DNA of 64,000 nt, taken from assembly GCA_030248295.1 (NCBI GenBank), contig JASANH010001488.1:50266-114265 (forward strand), written 5' to 3'. Position 1 is the stretch's first letter; each line of letters starts with the position of its first letter. Shown in pieces: positions 10,443-23,459 of this stretch. Under the pieces are notes generated by a model. The model did no database searches, had not been told where the DNA came from, and saw nothing but the letters and a program-made list of their open reading frames with translations. The position numbers and the translations under genes were made by a program. The DNA comes from Mesodorylaimus sp. YZB2_4 (Eukaryota; Nematoda; Enoplea; Dorylaimida; Dorylaimidae).

Positions 10443-11124
10443 GTTAGAGAAGGGGAACATGTAGAACAGCTTGTGACAAGCTTAAGGTACATGCATTCTT
10501 TCATGAGGAGAAGTTCAGTGGGGTATGCAGCAACTCTAACTTGTCGCTCGAAGATGACACACATGCATGGCATGCATCTGAAAATAGTTCACTTCTGCAG
10601 AGATGCCTGGCGATGCGCCGGACAATAATTTCCAGAAGTGTGGCCAAAGTGAATGGGTTCAGTGGCGCGTGGGGCAGCAAGGAGGATCGAAATGGATAAT
10701 TAGGCGTCTCCGGGTTTCCAATAAAAGATGTCACTACTTCTTCACAGCACCACTCCTAAAAATGACCTTCACCGGATCTTATTGTAAAAGTTGGAGCAAA
10801 AGTGGAACATTCCTAGGCAAAAGTACAAATTACTCGTCCTTCCTTCATTGTGGAAATCATTCAAGTGCAAAAACGAGAACGTCGGAAGTCAGGCGTCAAA
10901 AATTTCTGGAAAAGTCGCTTTTGCTGGAATGTGAATGCTTATTGTTTGCAATATTGTCAAAAATTGTGTCTAGCACCTTGCCCCTGCTTCTTTAAAAATG
11001 CTAAGTGTGAGTGGAGAAGGAAGCGCGCAATCAGGCGTGCCATGTCTAAGCTTTGCTCGTATATAGCAAGGAAGACAAGTCGTCCCCATCGTCAGTGTCA
11101 GAGTGGAAAGTTATCGCTTTGGAG
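10443..11124. other. Upstream region of the cuticlin gene
   Basis: No independent gene is convincing here. Open frames at 10603-10995 and 10850-11416 lack family signatures. A CAG acceptor-like site at 11093-11095 lies 29 bases before the chosen cuticlin start and could be a trans-splice acceptor. Confidence 0.4.
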
Positions 11125-13326
11125 ATGGTTCATCGACGATCCTACGCTCTCATCCCGTTTCTCATGCACATTCTCGGCCAGTATCCACACGCGTGGTCGG
11201 TTCCAATCGACAACGCAGTGGAGGTGGAGCCACAGATCTCGTGCGGCCCGGGCTATATCGGGGTCACGTTTCTATTACGAAACACCTTCGAAGGGCACGT
11301 ATACGTCAAGAACCATTACAACGAGTCGCAATGTCGAAGTGATACCACGGGAAAACGTGCAGCCTCGATCACCATATCATTCAATACGTGTGGTGTTCAA
11401 AGGACGAGGTCGCTGAATCCGAAGGGCGTGTTCGTCAATACGGTCATTGTCATTACCTTCCATCCCAGGGTGAGTACGCTGGTGCCTCTGGCCGATATGC
11501 GGTCTTTGCTAATTGTCACTTTACGTTACAGCATTGCATCAGTGCCATCATAATAATGTGCAGGTCACTTTGTAGCTAGGCATGCATGCATGCATGTATA
11601 TATCAATCCATCCAGTAGCACCTAGCGATAGGATGTCCTGCTCAGGATATGCTCTCAGTGCCTAGGACTAAGATAGAAATACCTTGGTAGTGTGCTTACA
11701 CCCGACATTCCTGCACTCTCCTTGGCAAGAAGAGTCAGGATGTACGGTGTACCCTTGCGTGGAGTGTTAGTCCCAATTCCTTTGCTCACGGTCAGTCTCG
11801 GGGTGCCTTGATTACCAATCATCGTGGCTCTGAACTGAAATCAATGAAGCTGTGTTTTGCATCTCGGCTTGACAACAGTGTTGTTCGTTAATGGAGCGAT
11901 GTACCTGCACCAAGGGCTATGGATCAGGCAGCATTTATCTAAACGTGTACGGTGACACGCCAACAAGTCACCTTGATGTTCCGCTGCGCTTGACCAGAGT
12001 CGCCGGTCACCTGATCGTGACTGCAATGTTGACCCTGTCAATGGTCAGTCTCTGGCTCGGGGAGACACCATCAAGGAGTTTAAGCTAGCGTGTTACATAC
12101 CTTCCTTCTTCCAGTTCATCACAAAAGTGGACCGAGCCTACGCATTCCAATGTTTCTACATGGAGTCCGAGAAGACGGTGGCTGCCCAGTTGGACATATC
12201 CGAGCTAACCAGCGTTTTCCAAACTCAGCGTGTCCCCATGCCGGTTTGCAGATACGACGTGCTGGATGCGGCGCCACCAAACGGCCAACCGATCCGGTAT
12301 TCCATAGTTGGGCAACAAGTCTTCCACAGATGGACCTGCGATACCGATACCACCAACACGTTTTGCATGAATGTCAATTCGTGTTTCGTCTACGATGGAC
12401 ACGGCGATCAGGCACAACTTTTGGACACGGCCGGATGCGCTGTCGATCGATATCTGCTGCAGAATGTGGAATATACGACAGACCTAAGCGCAAGTAATGT
12501 CCTATTTTTACTCGCAGAACAATCACTTACTAAAACAGTCTCTATTTCAGTCAGGGAAGCGCATGTGTTCAAATTCGCTGACCGTGCTGCTGTCTATTTC
12601 CAATGCCAGATCGCTCTCACAATCAAAGAACCAGGCTCCAACTGTCCGCGCCCATCGTGTCCAGCACTGCCTATCAGTCCGAGTGGTGTTGGCACTAGTT
12701 CAGGAACAGGCGGCAGCGGAGCGAGCAAACCAGGTGGAACAAGTGCGAATGGGGGTAAAAGTGGTGAGCCGCTACCAACTACCGATCAAGCCTCCAAAAC
12801 AGACACGGGCCGACCTGCTGCGTCTACAGAAGTACCGACCACTACAACGTCCGGCCCATTCCGCACGACATCCAATGCATCATATCGAGGCCAGGATGAA
12901 GGTGAAAGTTCTGACCATCGCTCTGTGAACTTGAGGCATCGACACCGTAAGCAGCGCTCTTTGGATCATGGTCCAGGCGTGCCTTTAGGAAGTCAGGGAC
13001 CGGCGAGTAGAAGCCATGAACTGGGTGTGTGGGACGTTCGCGCTCCATCCATTGCTGTCTTCGATTTGGACGATAGCACAGCCATGGGTTTGAGGACGAA
13101 TCATACTCGCGACACGAACAGCATTGATCACGGGCTCCAAGCGACGGCGGACACTGCCAGTCCGATTCCAACAGAAACGAGCACAGATGCTCTTGAACAC
13201 CTCGACTATTGTCTCAGTGTACACGTGTTCGCACTACTGTTGGCCATGGCCATCACACCGACGTGCGCCTTGGCTCTGGTTTGTTTCCTGCGTTATATGC
13301 AAAGAGGATCACGAAAGTTGTATTAG
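11125..13326 (+). CDS. Cuticlin-like ZP-domain protein (nematode cuticle matrix)
   Basis: The exons are 11125-11469, 12115-12493 and 12551-13326, giving 499 residues. Residues 1 to about 24 form a signal peptide. A full ZP module follows, containing the cuticlin hallmarks NPKGVF, KVDRAY, QCFYMES, VPMPVCRYDVLD, HRWTCD and KFADRA...YFQCQI. A Gly/Ser/Thr-rich linker leads to a furin-type site RHRKQR (ends at residue 377), and a hydrophobic anchor precedes the short basic tail. This is the classic secreted, furin-released, cross-linked cuticle or alae component. The second intron (57 bases, GTAATG...TTTCAG) is a multiple of three without a stop. It would read through as a 19-residue insert, but family alignment (YPTDL..EAHV) argues it is spliced out. 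The start was chosen as the Met opening the signal peptide. Convergent with tub-1. Confidence 0.93.
12059..12098 (+). repeat. Dispersed repeat, copy 2 (first copy at 1788)
   Basis: The block GGGGAGACACCATC..GGAGTT.AAGCTAGCGTGTTACAT lies in the 3' part of the first cuticlin intron, ending 17 bases before the splice acceptor, and matches 1788-1826. Confidence 0.55.
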
Positions 13327-14172
13327 AATTAGCGTAGTTACATTTGTGGTTTTGAATCTCAGCACCTTCATTGCTTCAGTTTCCATATTTTCTATGATTA
13401 ATCTGCACAAATATCCGTGTATAATGTGTCTGTAGCTCCTTTAAATTCAATGCTTAAATCCATAATTTTGAAATTCCTACACGTGGGAAAAGGTCAAATC
13501 GGGCACCTCTGACCAGCACAAGTCAAGGATTCACATATTTTTACCGCCCATCACATCGAGTAACCAAACCTCACAAATTTATTCTCACACTTGGTCACTG
13601 ATTCCTGTATGTAATCTGAAACAAAAAAAGATAACGCACTCGTGCTCTTACTAGCAAAGTCATACACACAACAAGACAGCATGGCAAGAATATCACTCGA
13701 TCAGTAAGACCAGCACACTCCTCTTCGGTATCATCAAACAAATACCATCCGTTGTAATTATTCAAAGACAGGAAAATCTCACATCGGCTGGTACATTGTG
13801 CAAGTCACAGCGCAACTGTCAAGAAACAGTCTGGAATGGCGTCCTTATAAACAAGGAATCTTATGAATTTTCAGTTGGGACGGTAACTTTTTCATGTTCA
13901 ATGGCAAAAAGTCACAGAAAATGGTGAATAATAATTCATCAAAGCCGAGTCAAATGCTTATTTTACCGTTTTAAAACCATGAATGTAATTTAACTGGCAA
14001 GATTTTGTAAGGATTTGTGCAAACTCGAAATTCAGCTTCATACAAATATAAAAACTTGTGGGCGCTTTCTTGTGCAACAATTGCAAAATAGAGATGATTT
14101 CCACTCTCACAAACCTTTCCTGCACGAACCTCATTTACTTGATAGCTAACCACGGAGGCAATACTCGATCTG
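13327..14172. other. Convergent 3' intergenic region
   Basis: This gap holds the 3' ends of the cuticlin (+) and tub-1 (-). A minus-strand AATAAA at about 13577 could end tub-1 transcripts. No clear plus-strand hexamer was seen for the cuticlin. No further gene was found. Confidence 0.45.
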
Positions 14173-17100
14173 TCATTCGCAAGCCAGCTTGCCATCGAAA
14201 CTGCTCAACGCGATGCCGAACGCTTGTAGAGCGCACATGGGGTAAGTAAAGTCCAGGGTGAACGAGTCCTCGGATACACGACCGAACTGCATGACCACGT
14301 AGTCAGCTGAAAACATATTATGTCAGGCACACTGTACAACAAGTCTGACAATGAGAACTGCTGAACTGACTGAGTGCCTGAAAATGTTTGAAACCAGAAT
14401 ACACAAAACTATGGGTCTTTCTGTCCAGTGTAAAGATGCCTTTGCTGCTGACAATAATAATTGATATTTTTCTACATATTTTATGTAATGCACACAATTT
14501 GCTTCAAAATGCTGTTATTGCAGCTGATCAGACGTAATGCTGCACATCCTACACAGTACAGTAAACACTCGCGAGGGATCAAGGATGTCAAAGGGGCCAC
14601 AGGGGGATACAAGCTAGGGAAGCTTACAGAACTTTGAACAGGTCTTGTGAATATGTTCTTTTATAACAGTACCAATTATTAGGACCCCATGCTGATATAT
14701 AGGTCCTAAAAATAGGTGCTTTTGTTATTCATGGCAAGGAAAACAGGGCACATTAGTGAACAGAAAAGCAAATGGTGGGTGCATAAAATGTATCATGTGA
14801 TGTGATCTGGGTGATCATGTTGCACATAGCCGTTTCATCCACAGGGATACAAGTGGAAATTCACAGTAGACGGAACATGACTTCTGTGCACAGCTGCATG
14901 CGGGTCACGTGACGGCCAGATACACCCCCAGGGAAGGAAGCAGACGCCGGCCTCATTTGGATTCTAGTTCCTCTTTGTCCTGTCTCACTTCATTCCTGAC
15001 TTAGCTCCGCCCCTCGCTTTATGACTACAGACGCACAAACTTTAATGAGGCAGCTGCTTAATATAACTTCCTGCTTCGCTTCTTAACAAAACACCTAATT
15101 TCTCCTTGTATCTGTACTAACACTAAAAACTTACGATCGCTGTCATGAATAATTTGGAAATTTTTTACCGACGCTTGTGTCACACGACCGTGGAAATTGA
15201 GCACGTACGACTGTGTATCTGAAAAACGGTCTAGCTTTCTTACAAGACTGAAAGCCAATAAAATTACAATATGAAACCACATTGTTCATAACAACTGAAT
15301 TTTCCTGGAAACCATGAGCTGTGTGACAGCCATTATCTGCTCTTGCCATACCTTATCCTAGCAGAAGCATCCTGGGAGAAGGGTAGCGCGTTCCTATCCA
15401 GACACAATAGTCGCCACCTGCTTGTGTCCTCATCCTAGCGGAAGAATCTGGGGGGGGGGGGGGGCGGTTCCTAATCAGTCACACTTGTACTGGAATAGCG
15501 TATCTAAGTTTCAGGACCCACTGTACTCATCGGACTGGAACCTTTGCAGGGCAGTCCATATCACGAGCGTACCTTCGTTCCACACTGGTGTCTTATTGTG
15601 CATTTCAAGCAGATCATCACATCGGCGATTTTTCCAACGTTCGACAATGCTATCCCGTTCCTGCAAATAGCAAGTGCAATTTACAAAAATTAGACTTTTC
15701 CGTTATCCTTACTGAAATGGGCCTTAATTCGACTCGCTTATAATTTTTTGGATCAGCAATCAACGGCAATATGACGGTCATTTTTCGTGGTCCTTTGAAG
15801 CCGAGAACATTCGTATCCTGCAAAGAGTCTATTGCAAACTAAACTGCACAGTTCGAGACCTTTCAGAAGATTATTTCCAAATCAAGATAGCGCAGGATTG
15901 CCACTCAGATAAAATCTTCTTTTTTTAAAGCATCAATATGTTCATATCAAGCACGTCTTGTCTTGTAGTGTACATTGAATGTCAAGGTTTGCTCCCTCTT
16001 TGGATCTTTGAAAGCTGCTCGAGACTCTTGTCCATTACGCGCGCTGTTGTCCTTCGCTTCCCGTTACAGCCCGACTTAACACACCCTTTCAATCCCGCCT
16101 GATTAGCAATCACTGAAATTAGCAGCTTCATTCCAACAACAGCCCTTACATATATAATGGCGCACAATTCTTGTCGTACACCTTGGCCAATCACGGTGCT
16201 CCTCTTCGGATTATCACCATTATCGTACAGTGTAAAATGGGTACCCAGGACGTTAGACCTAATAGAAAGGAAATAAATGAAGCCCTGATTCCGTGGTTAC
16301 TCCCCCTCCACACCCAACAACTGATGGATGATAACAAAAGATCATTACGAGCGGACAAGACGCGAGATGACTAACCTTAATTTGCCACAGAACGCGTTGC
16401 CTGATCGGCTCAGATTCGTTGGGTCGATTGAGATCAAATAATTCGATGTAGCGCTCTTCTTCCTTTTTCTTCCAGCCAATAGGAAAATCTATAAAAAGGA
16501 ACTAGACAATTCGGCGACACGAATTTCCTCTTTTCGGCTAGACAGACATAAAATGTCATATCGCGATGCTTTTTTGCTTTTCATCTCATCCCGTCTACGG
16601 CTTTATCGATTTAGTTCTGGTGGTAGATATGGCTACGAATTCATGGTTGGCAACCTCCCGTTGAGGTTCAGTGGAGGAAAAATTTATTAGGCACCAATGC
16701 ATAAATCATTAGGAGCCGTCTTTGGTGGAGAAACGGGAATGAGGAAGAAGGCAGCACAAAAACCTAATAATTCGATTAGGACTAGCACAGACGCCCAGCC
16801 AAGCTTATCTTACCCTTTTCGAATCGTCCTTCTCCAAATGAAGAAAGTATGTTGGAAACATTCCCCGATCCACGCCTCTCTTGTCGCGAGTAATTCGACA
16901 CTTGAATGTGACACCGCGCGGTGCTGGTCTCAAAACGAATTCTTCCAGGTTCTCTAAGATCGTCGTCAAATCTACGTCCACACTACTTTCGCCCCCGGCC
17001 TGCACGAGAGAAGAGAGAAACAGGAGATTACGATAATATTGACGTATTTTCTATGCATTTCATTTTCGACCCTGACGACGCAAATAGAAATTAATTTGCT

Positions 17101-20100
17101 CGAAAACATAAGATGTTTTCTTGTCCTTTCTTCATAGCCGATGCTCATGTTTTGTAGCAAGTTATGAATGGCATGCTAAACTATCTGCTTTTGAACTCCC
17201 TGGCGAAAGGAAAATGAATTAACGCACACAATGCAAGTGTTCAAACAAAAAGAAATGATGCTCCTTGATTGCTGACTACAGACTCATAATGTCACCTGAG
17301 AAGGGTTTCGGACTAACGCAGAGTGCTCTATGCAGGTGCCCACAGTAGGTCTTATCGTGCCATAATGTACATCTATCGTACAGTAAGCAACCTGCGACAC
17401 GCCAGGGAATGCGCCATCACAACCAGACCAGCAGCAGTGAAACAGCAATCACATATGTAACCTGAGCCTGAGGCTTATTTGCCACCTTGGGCAATTTGAA
17501 CTAAGAAACTATTCCTTGGTAAAAGTTGGCCGAGGGTGTCGGGAAAACAGTTTTTCGTATAAAATTTCCCTACTTCATTCCCATTTCCGAGGAATCCATT
17601 GGCTTGGGCCGCCAGCGACGAAGAAGTGGTGATTGGTCGAACGACGGGCAATTTCTCATCTTCGGCGTCCGAATGTAGGATGGGTGTCAGGTTTCGTTGT
17701 TTCAATTTATTGGCTAAATCCGTATCAGTTGCGCTCGTGCTCAGAGTACTGCTACCCGGCGTGAATGATCTGTCATCGTCGTCATCGTCGCTCGAGCTAA
17801 AAAAAGAAGGATTTTCAGGAAAATTGATCCTTTATTCGTTGCCACTAGCGACAAGCGACTTGTCTCTTGTGACACGAACAAATGCCACATCGACCCCGCC
17901 CAACACAGCAAACATTTCTAACAAGCATTCCATCTCCCAGAACGGGCAAACTACCGACCAATCCAGCAACTACTTGAACAAACGGCAAAAACGAGCGAGC
18001 AACAAAAAGAGTGTAACAGAAGCGAGCCCACCAAAGCGATCCCTACGATTGCACTACCACATTAGAACAAAGCTACAAACATGCATGCTGGCGGATGCGG
18101 TGATGGTACGACGCGAAACCTTTGGTCCATGTCGGCCGGCACCGATTGCACACTGATCAGGGTTGGTGCAGGCGCCACGCTGTCCGGATCGCCATCGGTC
18201 ACCGTCAACGGATTCACGTAGCCTTGCAAATTACTCCGACGCCCGCTGGTCAACGTGGCCGCCGAACTCGGACGTCCACCCATCAATGGACGGGTCGGAT
18301 CGTCACGAGGCGGATCATTTCGTACAACCATACCCGAGGCGGCCGCCGCACGTTTTTGACGTTGACGTTCGGCCAACAAGTTTTTCTAATAAAAAATTAT
18401 AAAAGTTATGCTTACTTTTCTAGAGTATTATAAATGCGAGTACTGTCCAATGAGGCGAATCGAAAACACATTCTTCAATTAAACTTTGGTTCTCTAGAGA
18501 CTGTGGGATTAGTGCAACTGAAATTCTCCCATCACTGAAGGACGGAAACAACATAAACAAGTCAATTCGGAAGAGGAAGGATCGTGAAGAGAATCGATTG
18601 GACAAATTTTCGTAAATATTGACTCGTCGTATCTTCTCTTTCATCAAAGTACTCGCTGCACGATGAAGCTTTTCAATAAGGGCAGGGTGTTAACAAGTGG
18701 CATCGGACGAGGAATGGATGAGCAAAGGAACTAGGAGGGAGATCAATTTTCGAGCATTCATTGCGCTGAAAAAGGACGGCGTCTAAGAACCGAGCCAATA
18801 AGCACGGTAAACTGGGTGAGTGCGTGCCGTAGGTTTATCTAATATGCTTGGAGGTGGCAAACGAGGCTCGCGTGCCTCACGCCGTCGCCAAGGACACAAT
18901 CGAGCGAACGAGAGCGAACGCTTTTCTCCTCGACGCGTCATCGACCTCTCGGCTTGTGCTCCCGTTCACACCCATTTTTTAATGTCTTCACGGGTTCATC
19001 TCTCCAGCAACACTCCATCCAACGCCACATCCAACCAGCCTTTAATCAAGCATTCGACGGTCGCTATGACATCAAAGAAGAAGCGAAGAAGTGTTGCGTC
19101 TCGTCTCGAGTAGAGAACTAGTGCTCTTCGAACTGAAGCTATGTTCCCTCGAAAAAATATTGGAAGGCGCCAAATATGTACGGGCTGACAAAAACGTTGC
19201 CAAGGAACAAGGTTTCGCTGAGGAAATATAGCGTAACAACCATGTGCAACCAGCCTGCCTACGCCCGTCTTGGTAAATGTGCGATCGATAAGGCAACGAC
19301 CCCTGACCATTCCATCCCAGTACGTGATAGCCGCTTAGAATATTAAACCAGGATTGGTCTACTCAATTCCATTTTCGTATTTACCACCAAGTGATAAAGC
19401 CATTTCCGAAAAGAGTCCGATTTTCATTTATGCCACATGCTAAGAAAAAGAGCCACTTTTCACTAGCCTACTAATCGTGTTCTAAGTGCCGAATAGGCTT
19501 CTTGGAAATTATTGAAAGCATTACTAGCCCCGAACCCGTAGGCGGCAAACGCGTAAAGCCCGAGAAACTCGTCACCATTCGAAAGGAGCGAAACGACTTT
19601 TGGATGCAAGTAACGCATCTGGGTTTCAAAAAGGATGAAAACACTTCCTGAGTGCAACGAGGGCGCTAATTTAAGAGGAAAAGAGGGGAGAAAAATGACA
19701 AACACATTAAGCTATGCGAAGAAAGCAGTCGGCGAACTTTTCGATTGCCTCTTTCCTACTGTACATCCCACGCAGTCGATGTGCCGAGTGAATTTAGAAA
19801 CAGCACTGAATGAGCACGAAAGGTAATTTTCGCAGCGTGGCCGTGGATACTGGTGATGGTTCCCCCTTGTTAGGGTATCGTCGATAACGACGGTACCTGC
19901 CCATGATTTTATGTCAAAATGCTCAGTTCGTTAGCTTACTAAAGTCGCAAAGCCAAAAAAATTGCGAGTCCGGTTTATTATCCAATAAAAGTGTATCTAA
20001 GGTTGTAGAAACCAAAAAAATCAGAGGGTTCATTTATGGGGCTGGACTGGATCTACTTTTTCTTGCAGCCTTTTATGTACAGTCCGAGTTTTAGGCCGTC

Positions 20101-20158
20101 GTCGGTTTTGTTCACTTACCTGTTTCTCTAACTTCCTCAAATTATAATCGTCATCCAT
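14173..20158 (-). CDS. tub-1: Tubby family protein (TUB-1/TULP type)
   Basis: Ten minus-strand exons read 20158-20120, 18385-18120, 17796-17574, 16999-16814, 16488-16376, 16258-16150, 15817-15713, 15660-15573, 15218-15135 and 14306-14173. All junctions keep frame, giving 448 residues, close to the family length. The N-terminus ([13 protein letters not shown] then [10 protein letters not shown]) matches the region that binds IFT-A in TULP3. An acidic, Ser-rich linker follows (SSDDDDD). From about residue 180 comes the tubby beta-barrel: [22 protein letters not shown], the phosphoinositide-binding AGRKRKKS (243-250), [50 protein letters not shown] and the conserved end FDGKLACE. In worms tub-1 acts in ciliated sensory neurons and controls fat storage. 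The large second intron (1.7 kb) is repeat-poor. Confidence 0.96.
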
Positions 20159-20201
20159 TTTCAATCACCTGTTGCTTGCTTCAAAACCGAGTCACCGGGC
20201 T

Positions 20202-20204
20202 CCT
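20202..20204 (-). promoter_or_regulatory. 5' splice acceptor upstream of tub-1 start
   Basis: On the minus strand TTTTATTTTCCAG ends 44 bases before the tub-1 ATG. It has the pyrimidine-rich form of a worm acceptor. It is either the SL trans-splice site or the end of a 5' UTR intron; the sequence alone cannot tell which. Confidence 0.5.
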
Positions 20205-23200
20205 GGAAAATAAAACAAACTCATTTAAGAAAAAAACTCGAGCAACAATAGATAAAACTTTCGACTAGTGCTTCTTTGTGCTCGTGGCTAGCTAACTGCT
20301 GGCGGCTAGCTAGCTCGGCCGACGAGTTTTGAGCGGGACGCTCGAGCAAGTGAGTGGAAAAACAGAAAAATCGAAATAAAATAGTATTTGTGAGGGTCGA
20401 CGGGCAAAGAGGCACGACAGCCTTCCGCTTCGGGCCAAAGCATTCTTGTTGTTTAGGAAAAGAGAAAAATGGCAATCGAGGAGAGGAGCGAGGATAACGC
20501 CCGTTTAATTACGTCCACTATGATCGTAGAAGACTAGTAGTCCCAACTGTAATAATAAACACTCTTTTGTCCAGCCATATTATCACTAAATAAGCTCACG
20601 ATAAAACACGAAATAAAGAGTTCAACAGGCCCCGCACGATCGAGGCTGCCGAGTGACGTCAAACGACAAAATCGAGTCCACTCGGACAAAAGTTTCATCC
20701 GGCGGCTCCCTCTCTCTATGGTCATTGAAAAATGCCCAACCACGGACCACTAATGACGCCTGGTGATGGCGTTTTGGTCTGGTACAAAAAATGAGCGAGT
20801 GAGTTAGCTAGTGGAAAGGAGGTTTTAAGCGAGGCACCTGTCGCCAGTCGAAGAGGGCTAGTGCGAGTGCAAGGCGAAGGCGGGCATCATCGACCAGCAG
20901 GGTGGCCCGGTTGCCACGGCCTTGAGTGTGGATCAAGGCTAGCACTGTGAATGAGTTCGATTCTTTCCAATTCGAGTGAGCCCTGTTGCCACTGGCGACC
21001 GGGACTCGTCACACGTCAGACCATAAACGAAGCCGAGCCGTTGCTGAAAGGCTTTTCATCATTTAAGCTAAGGAGAAAGAAAGGGCCAAATGGAAACGAC
21101 AAGTTCGCAAGGCCTTTACTCGTCGGGGAGACCGAGGGTTGCACACAAACTCGACCAGGATACAGCAGATTTTTGAAATATCTTGACGTTTCTACGTGTC
21201 AAAGATTTGTTTGGCGAGCTAGTCATATTACACTTTAACGAACAAAACGAATTGGTAGCAGGTGTTCACTGAAAAACTGATTCCTTAAGAAGCGTTTTTC
21301 TGTTGTAAGGTGTTTTACACTTTTACGCGCATAAATTCTGTGTGAAAGTTGAGCTTTTCAGACGGGTGGGAATGAAGAAATGTGGAGAGCGTCTGAGCGG
21401 ATGAAGCACGTGAGGAGTACATTCTAGATAGATAATTGTGATCGCGAATGGCGACGAAATATCGAGCACACTCTCATTCCACCATTCGAAAGAAGTCATG
21501 CAGACCCCTGAAAAGGTGTACCCCCTCCATCTGCGCGCCAGATAACAAGGTTCTTCCACCTCCTGTGTCGACAGTGCCACATTGTATACTGTACTTGGCT
21601 GTTAGCAGGCTATGTGCGTGATTCGGATGCTCAAGGAATCTGTGACACCTGCCGTGGCGCAGAGAGGTACCATATGTCGCCTATAGATTCGAGGAAGCAG
21701 CGCGAGGTGAAGCACATGGTACACAGCAGGAAATGAATTCAGCAATGCCAGTAGTTACCAACCAGATGATAGAACATACAGGTTCACCAGACAGCACTCC
21801 CAATTCTGGTGCATTCTCCCCAGTCAACCGGAAATATACAGGAAATATTTGGATCAATTGGTGCCCAGGACGACATTTATGAGTTTCCATGCGCCCAGCT
21901 GCATAGCACATCGATGGGGCATTAGGTCAGGCTGACAAAGATGCATAGAAAATCTTTATCGATCCATCATTGGCATACTGTATAAAACCCATGACAGATG
22001 CCCTGCCTGCGAACGAGCGATTCGTCACCTTAAACAGGGGCTGTATCGCACGCCCCCTTCAGCATCTCGTGCAACTGAAACCAGTTCATCCCCAGGTCAA
22101 AGCTCGACCATGCGAGCAGGACTCTGAATGTACATGCCAAACACCCTTCTATAGCCACCTCAAATGGAGTGTAAATTGTGTTTCTCTCATAAACGAAGAC
22201 GCGTCGTGCCAGACGGTTCCAGCTTGGTAAATCCTCAGGGAAAAGGTGAGAATGTCTAACAGAGGGATATTATTAGATTGGCATGGCGCAAACGGGACAG
22301 GCAGTGGTGGAAACGAGGCATGTGTTTAATGAGCGCTGGCATCAGAGAAAATTAAATAAGATCTCCTGAAATCGTGAGCTACGTGTCGCGATTAAAGACA
22401 GATTGAGTGCGAGCCAATGAGAGCCTTGCTAAGGAATATAGGGATTTTCTCTCGGGTGCACAATAGTTTGTGCGAAAATTGCTTAACCAAACTATTAATA
22501 AAACGGCGCGAATTTAAATATGAGCGATAGGTAAACATGATTAGTGCGATTATGACAAAATTCAAATTCAAACAGACTTATTCGTCAAGTTAGGAATAAA
22601 TTAGTCGTGATCGCATTAGCATCACGCGGTAGTTTCATGGGCAATTAAAAAACCCTTTTGTCGCAATGCTTTCTACTTTTTATTTATAAAACAGTTACCG
22701 CCCCGTCACTTACCGCTGTCTCGGCCGTTCAGATTCGCTAGAAATCAATCAGTTTCCAATTAGACGATGGCTCAAGAATACTCGTACTGGTGCTAAGCTG
22801 ACCGACCTCTCTTCTCTTCTCCGCATCTGCAGTTGCCTAACAACGCCCTAGCTACGCGGCCGAGGCAGAAGCTGCCCATATATAGCCATGCTTGCTGTTC
22901 TAATACGCGCCAAATCAAATCGTAGCAAGCTTTGAAAGTGATGTCACCAAGAAGCCCAGATTTGTCAAAGTGGCTTTCCAACTTGACTTTCGCGTGGAGC
23001 CCAAGCCCCAGCAGCATTTATTTGGATGGCAGCCGAAAGTCAATTAAATAGCCCGTCTAAACAGCAACAGTGTTTGATCTTGCTTGACATCCTCGAGAAC
23101 ACTGTCGACCTTCTAAACACTTCAGTAGTGCAGGTGCTTTCTGACGCCGCGTCTGGTACAATTTTTTGGTTGGGAAAAATGTGAGTTTTTATAGGAGACT

Positions 23201-23285
23201 GATGCAGCGTTCTTTCACTTACAGTTGCATCCTGTGATCGTGGTCAATACCATCCTCTAAAGTGTGCGAACTTGCAACTTTGCAA
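20205..23285. other. tub-1 upstream region, no gene seen
   Basis: Open frames here are short and lack family signatures or paired splice sites. The stretch near 20270-20345 is rich in GCTAGC/CTCGAG words. tub-1 promoter elements (for example X-box-like sites for ciliary genes) were not identified by eye. Confidence 0.4.
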
Positions 23286-23289
23286 TTGA

Positions 23290-23446
23290 GAAATAACGGT
23301 ATGATTAACGATATCATATTCTTTTTTTGGACGAATATCGTTATCGTTACCGTTATTTAAAAAAATATCGTTATCGTTATCGTTTCTCAACGACGTCGAA
23401 AAGATGTCGTTACCGTAACGACATGATATCGTTATCGTTAACGCTA
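23290..23446. repeat. (TATCGT)n hexamer tract with inverted flanks
   Basis: Runs of TATCGT/TTATCG units are flanked by AACGATATCAT on the left and ATGATATCGTT on the right, so the tract can fold back. It directly precedes the 23.46-kb repeat. Confidence 0.65.
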
Positions 23447-23459
23447 AATACGCTAGTCT

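Noticed and set aside
13971-14195. Minus frame just past the tub-1 stop
   Set aside because: It overlaps the tub-1 3' end in another frame and has no signature.
15453-15468. Poly-G tracts here and near 41930, 44761 and 26129
   Set aside because: Simple homopolymers scattered in the window; no feature associated.
17599-18156. 185-codon plus-strand frame
   Set aside because: It is antisense to tub-1 exon 3 and the following intron; tub-1 is the true coding strand.
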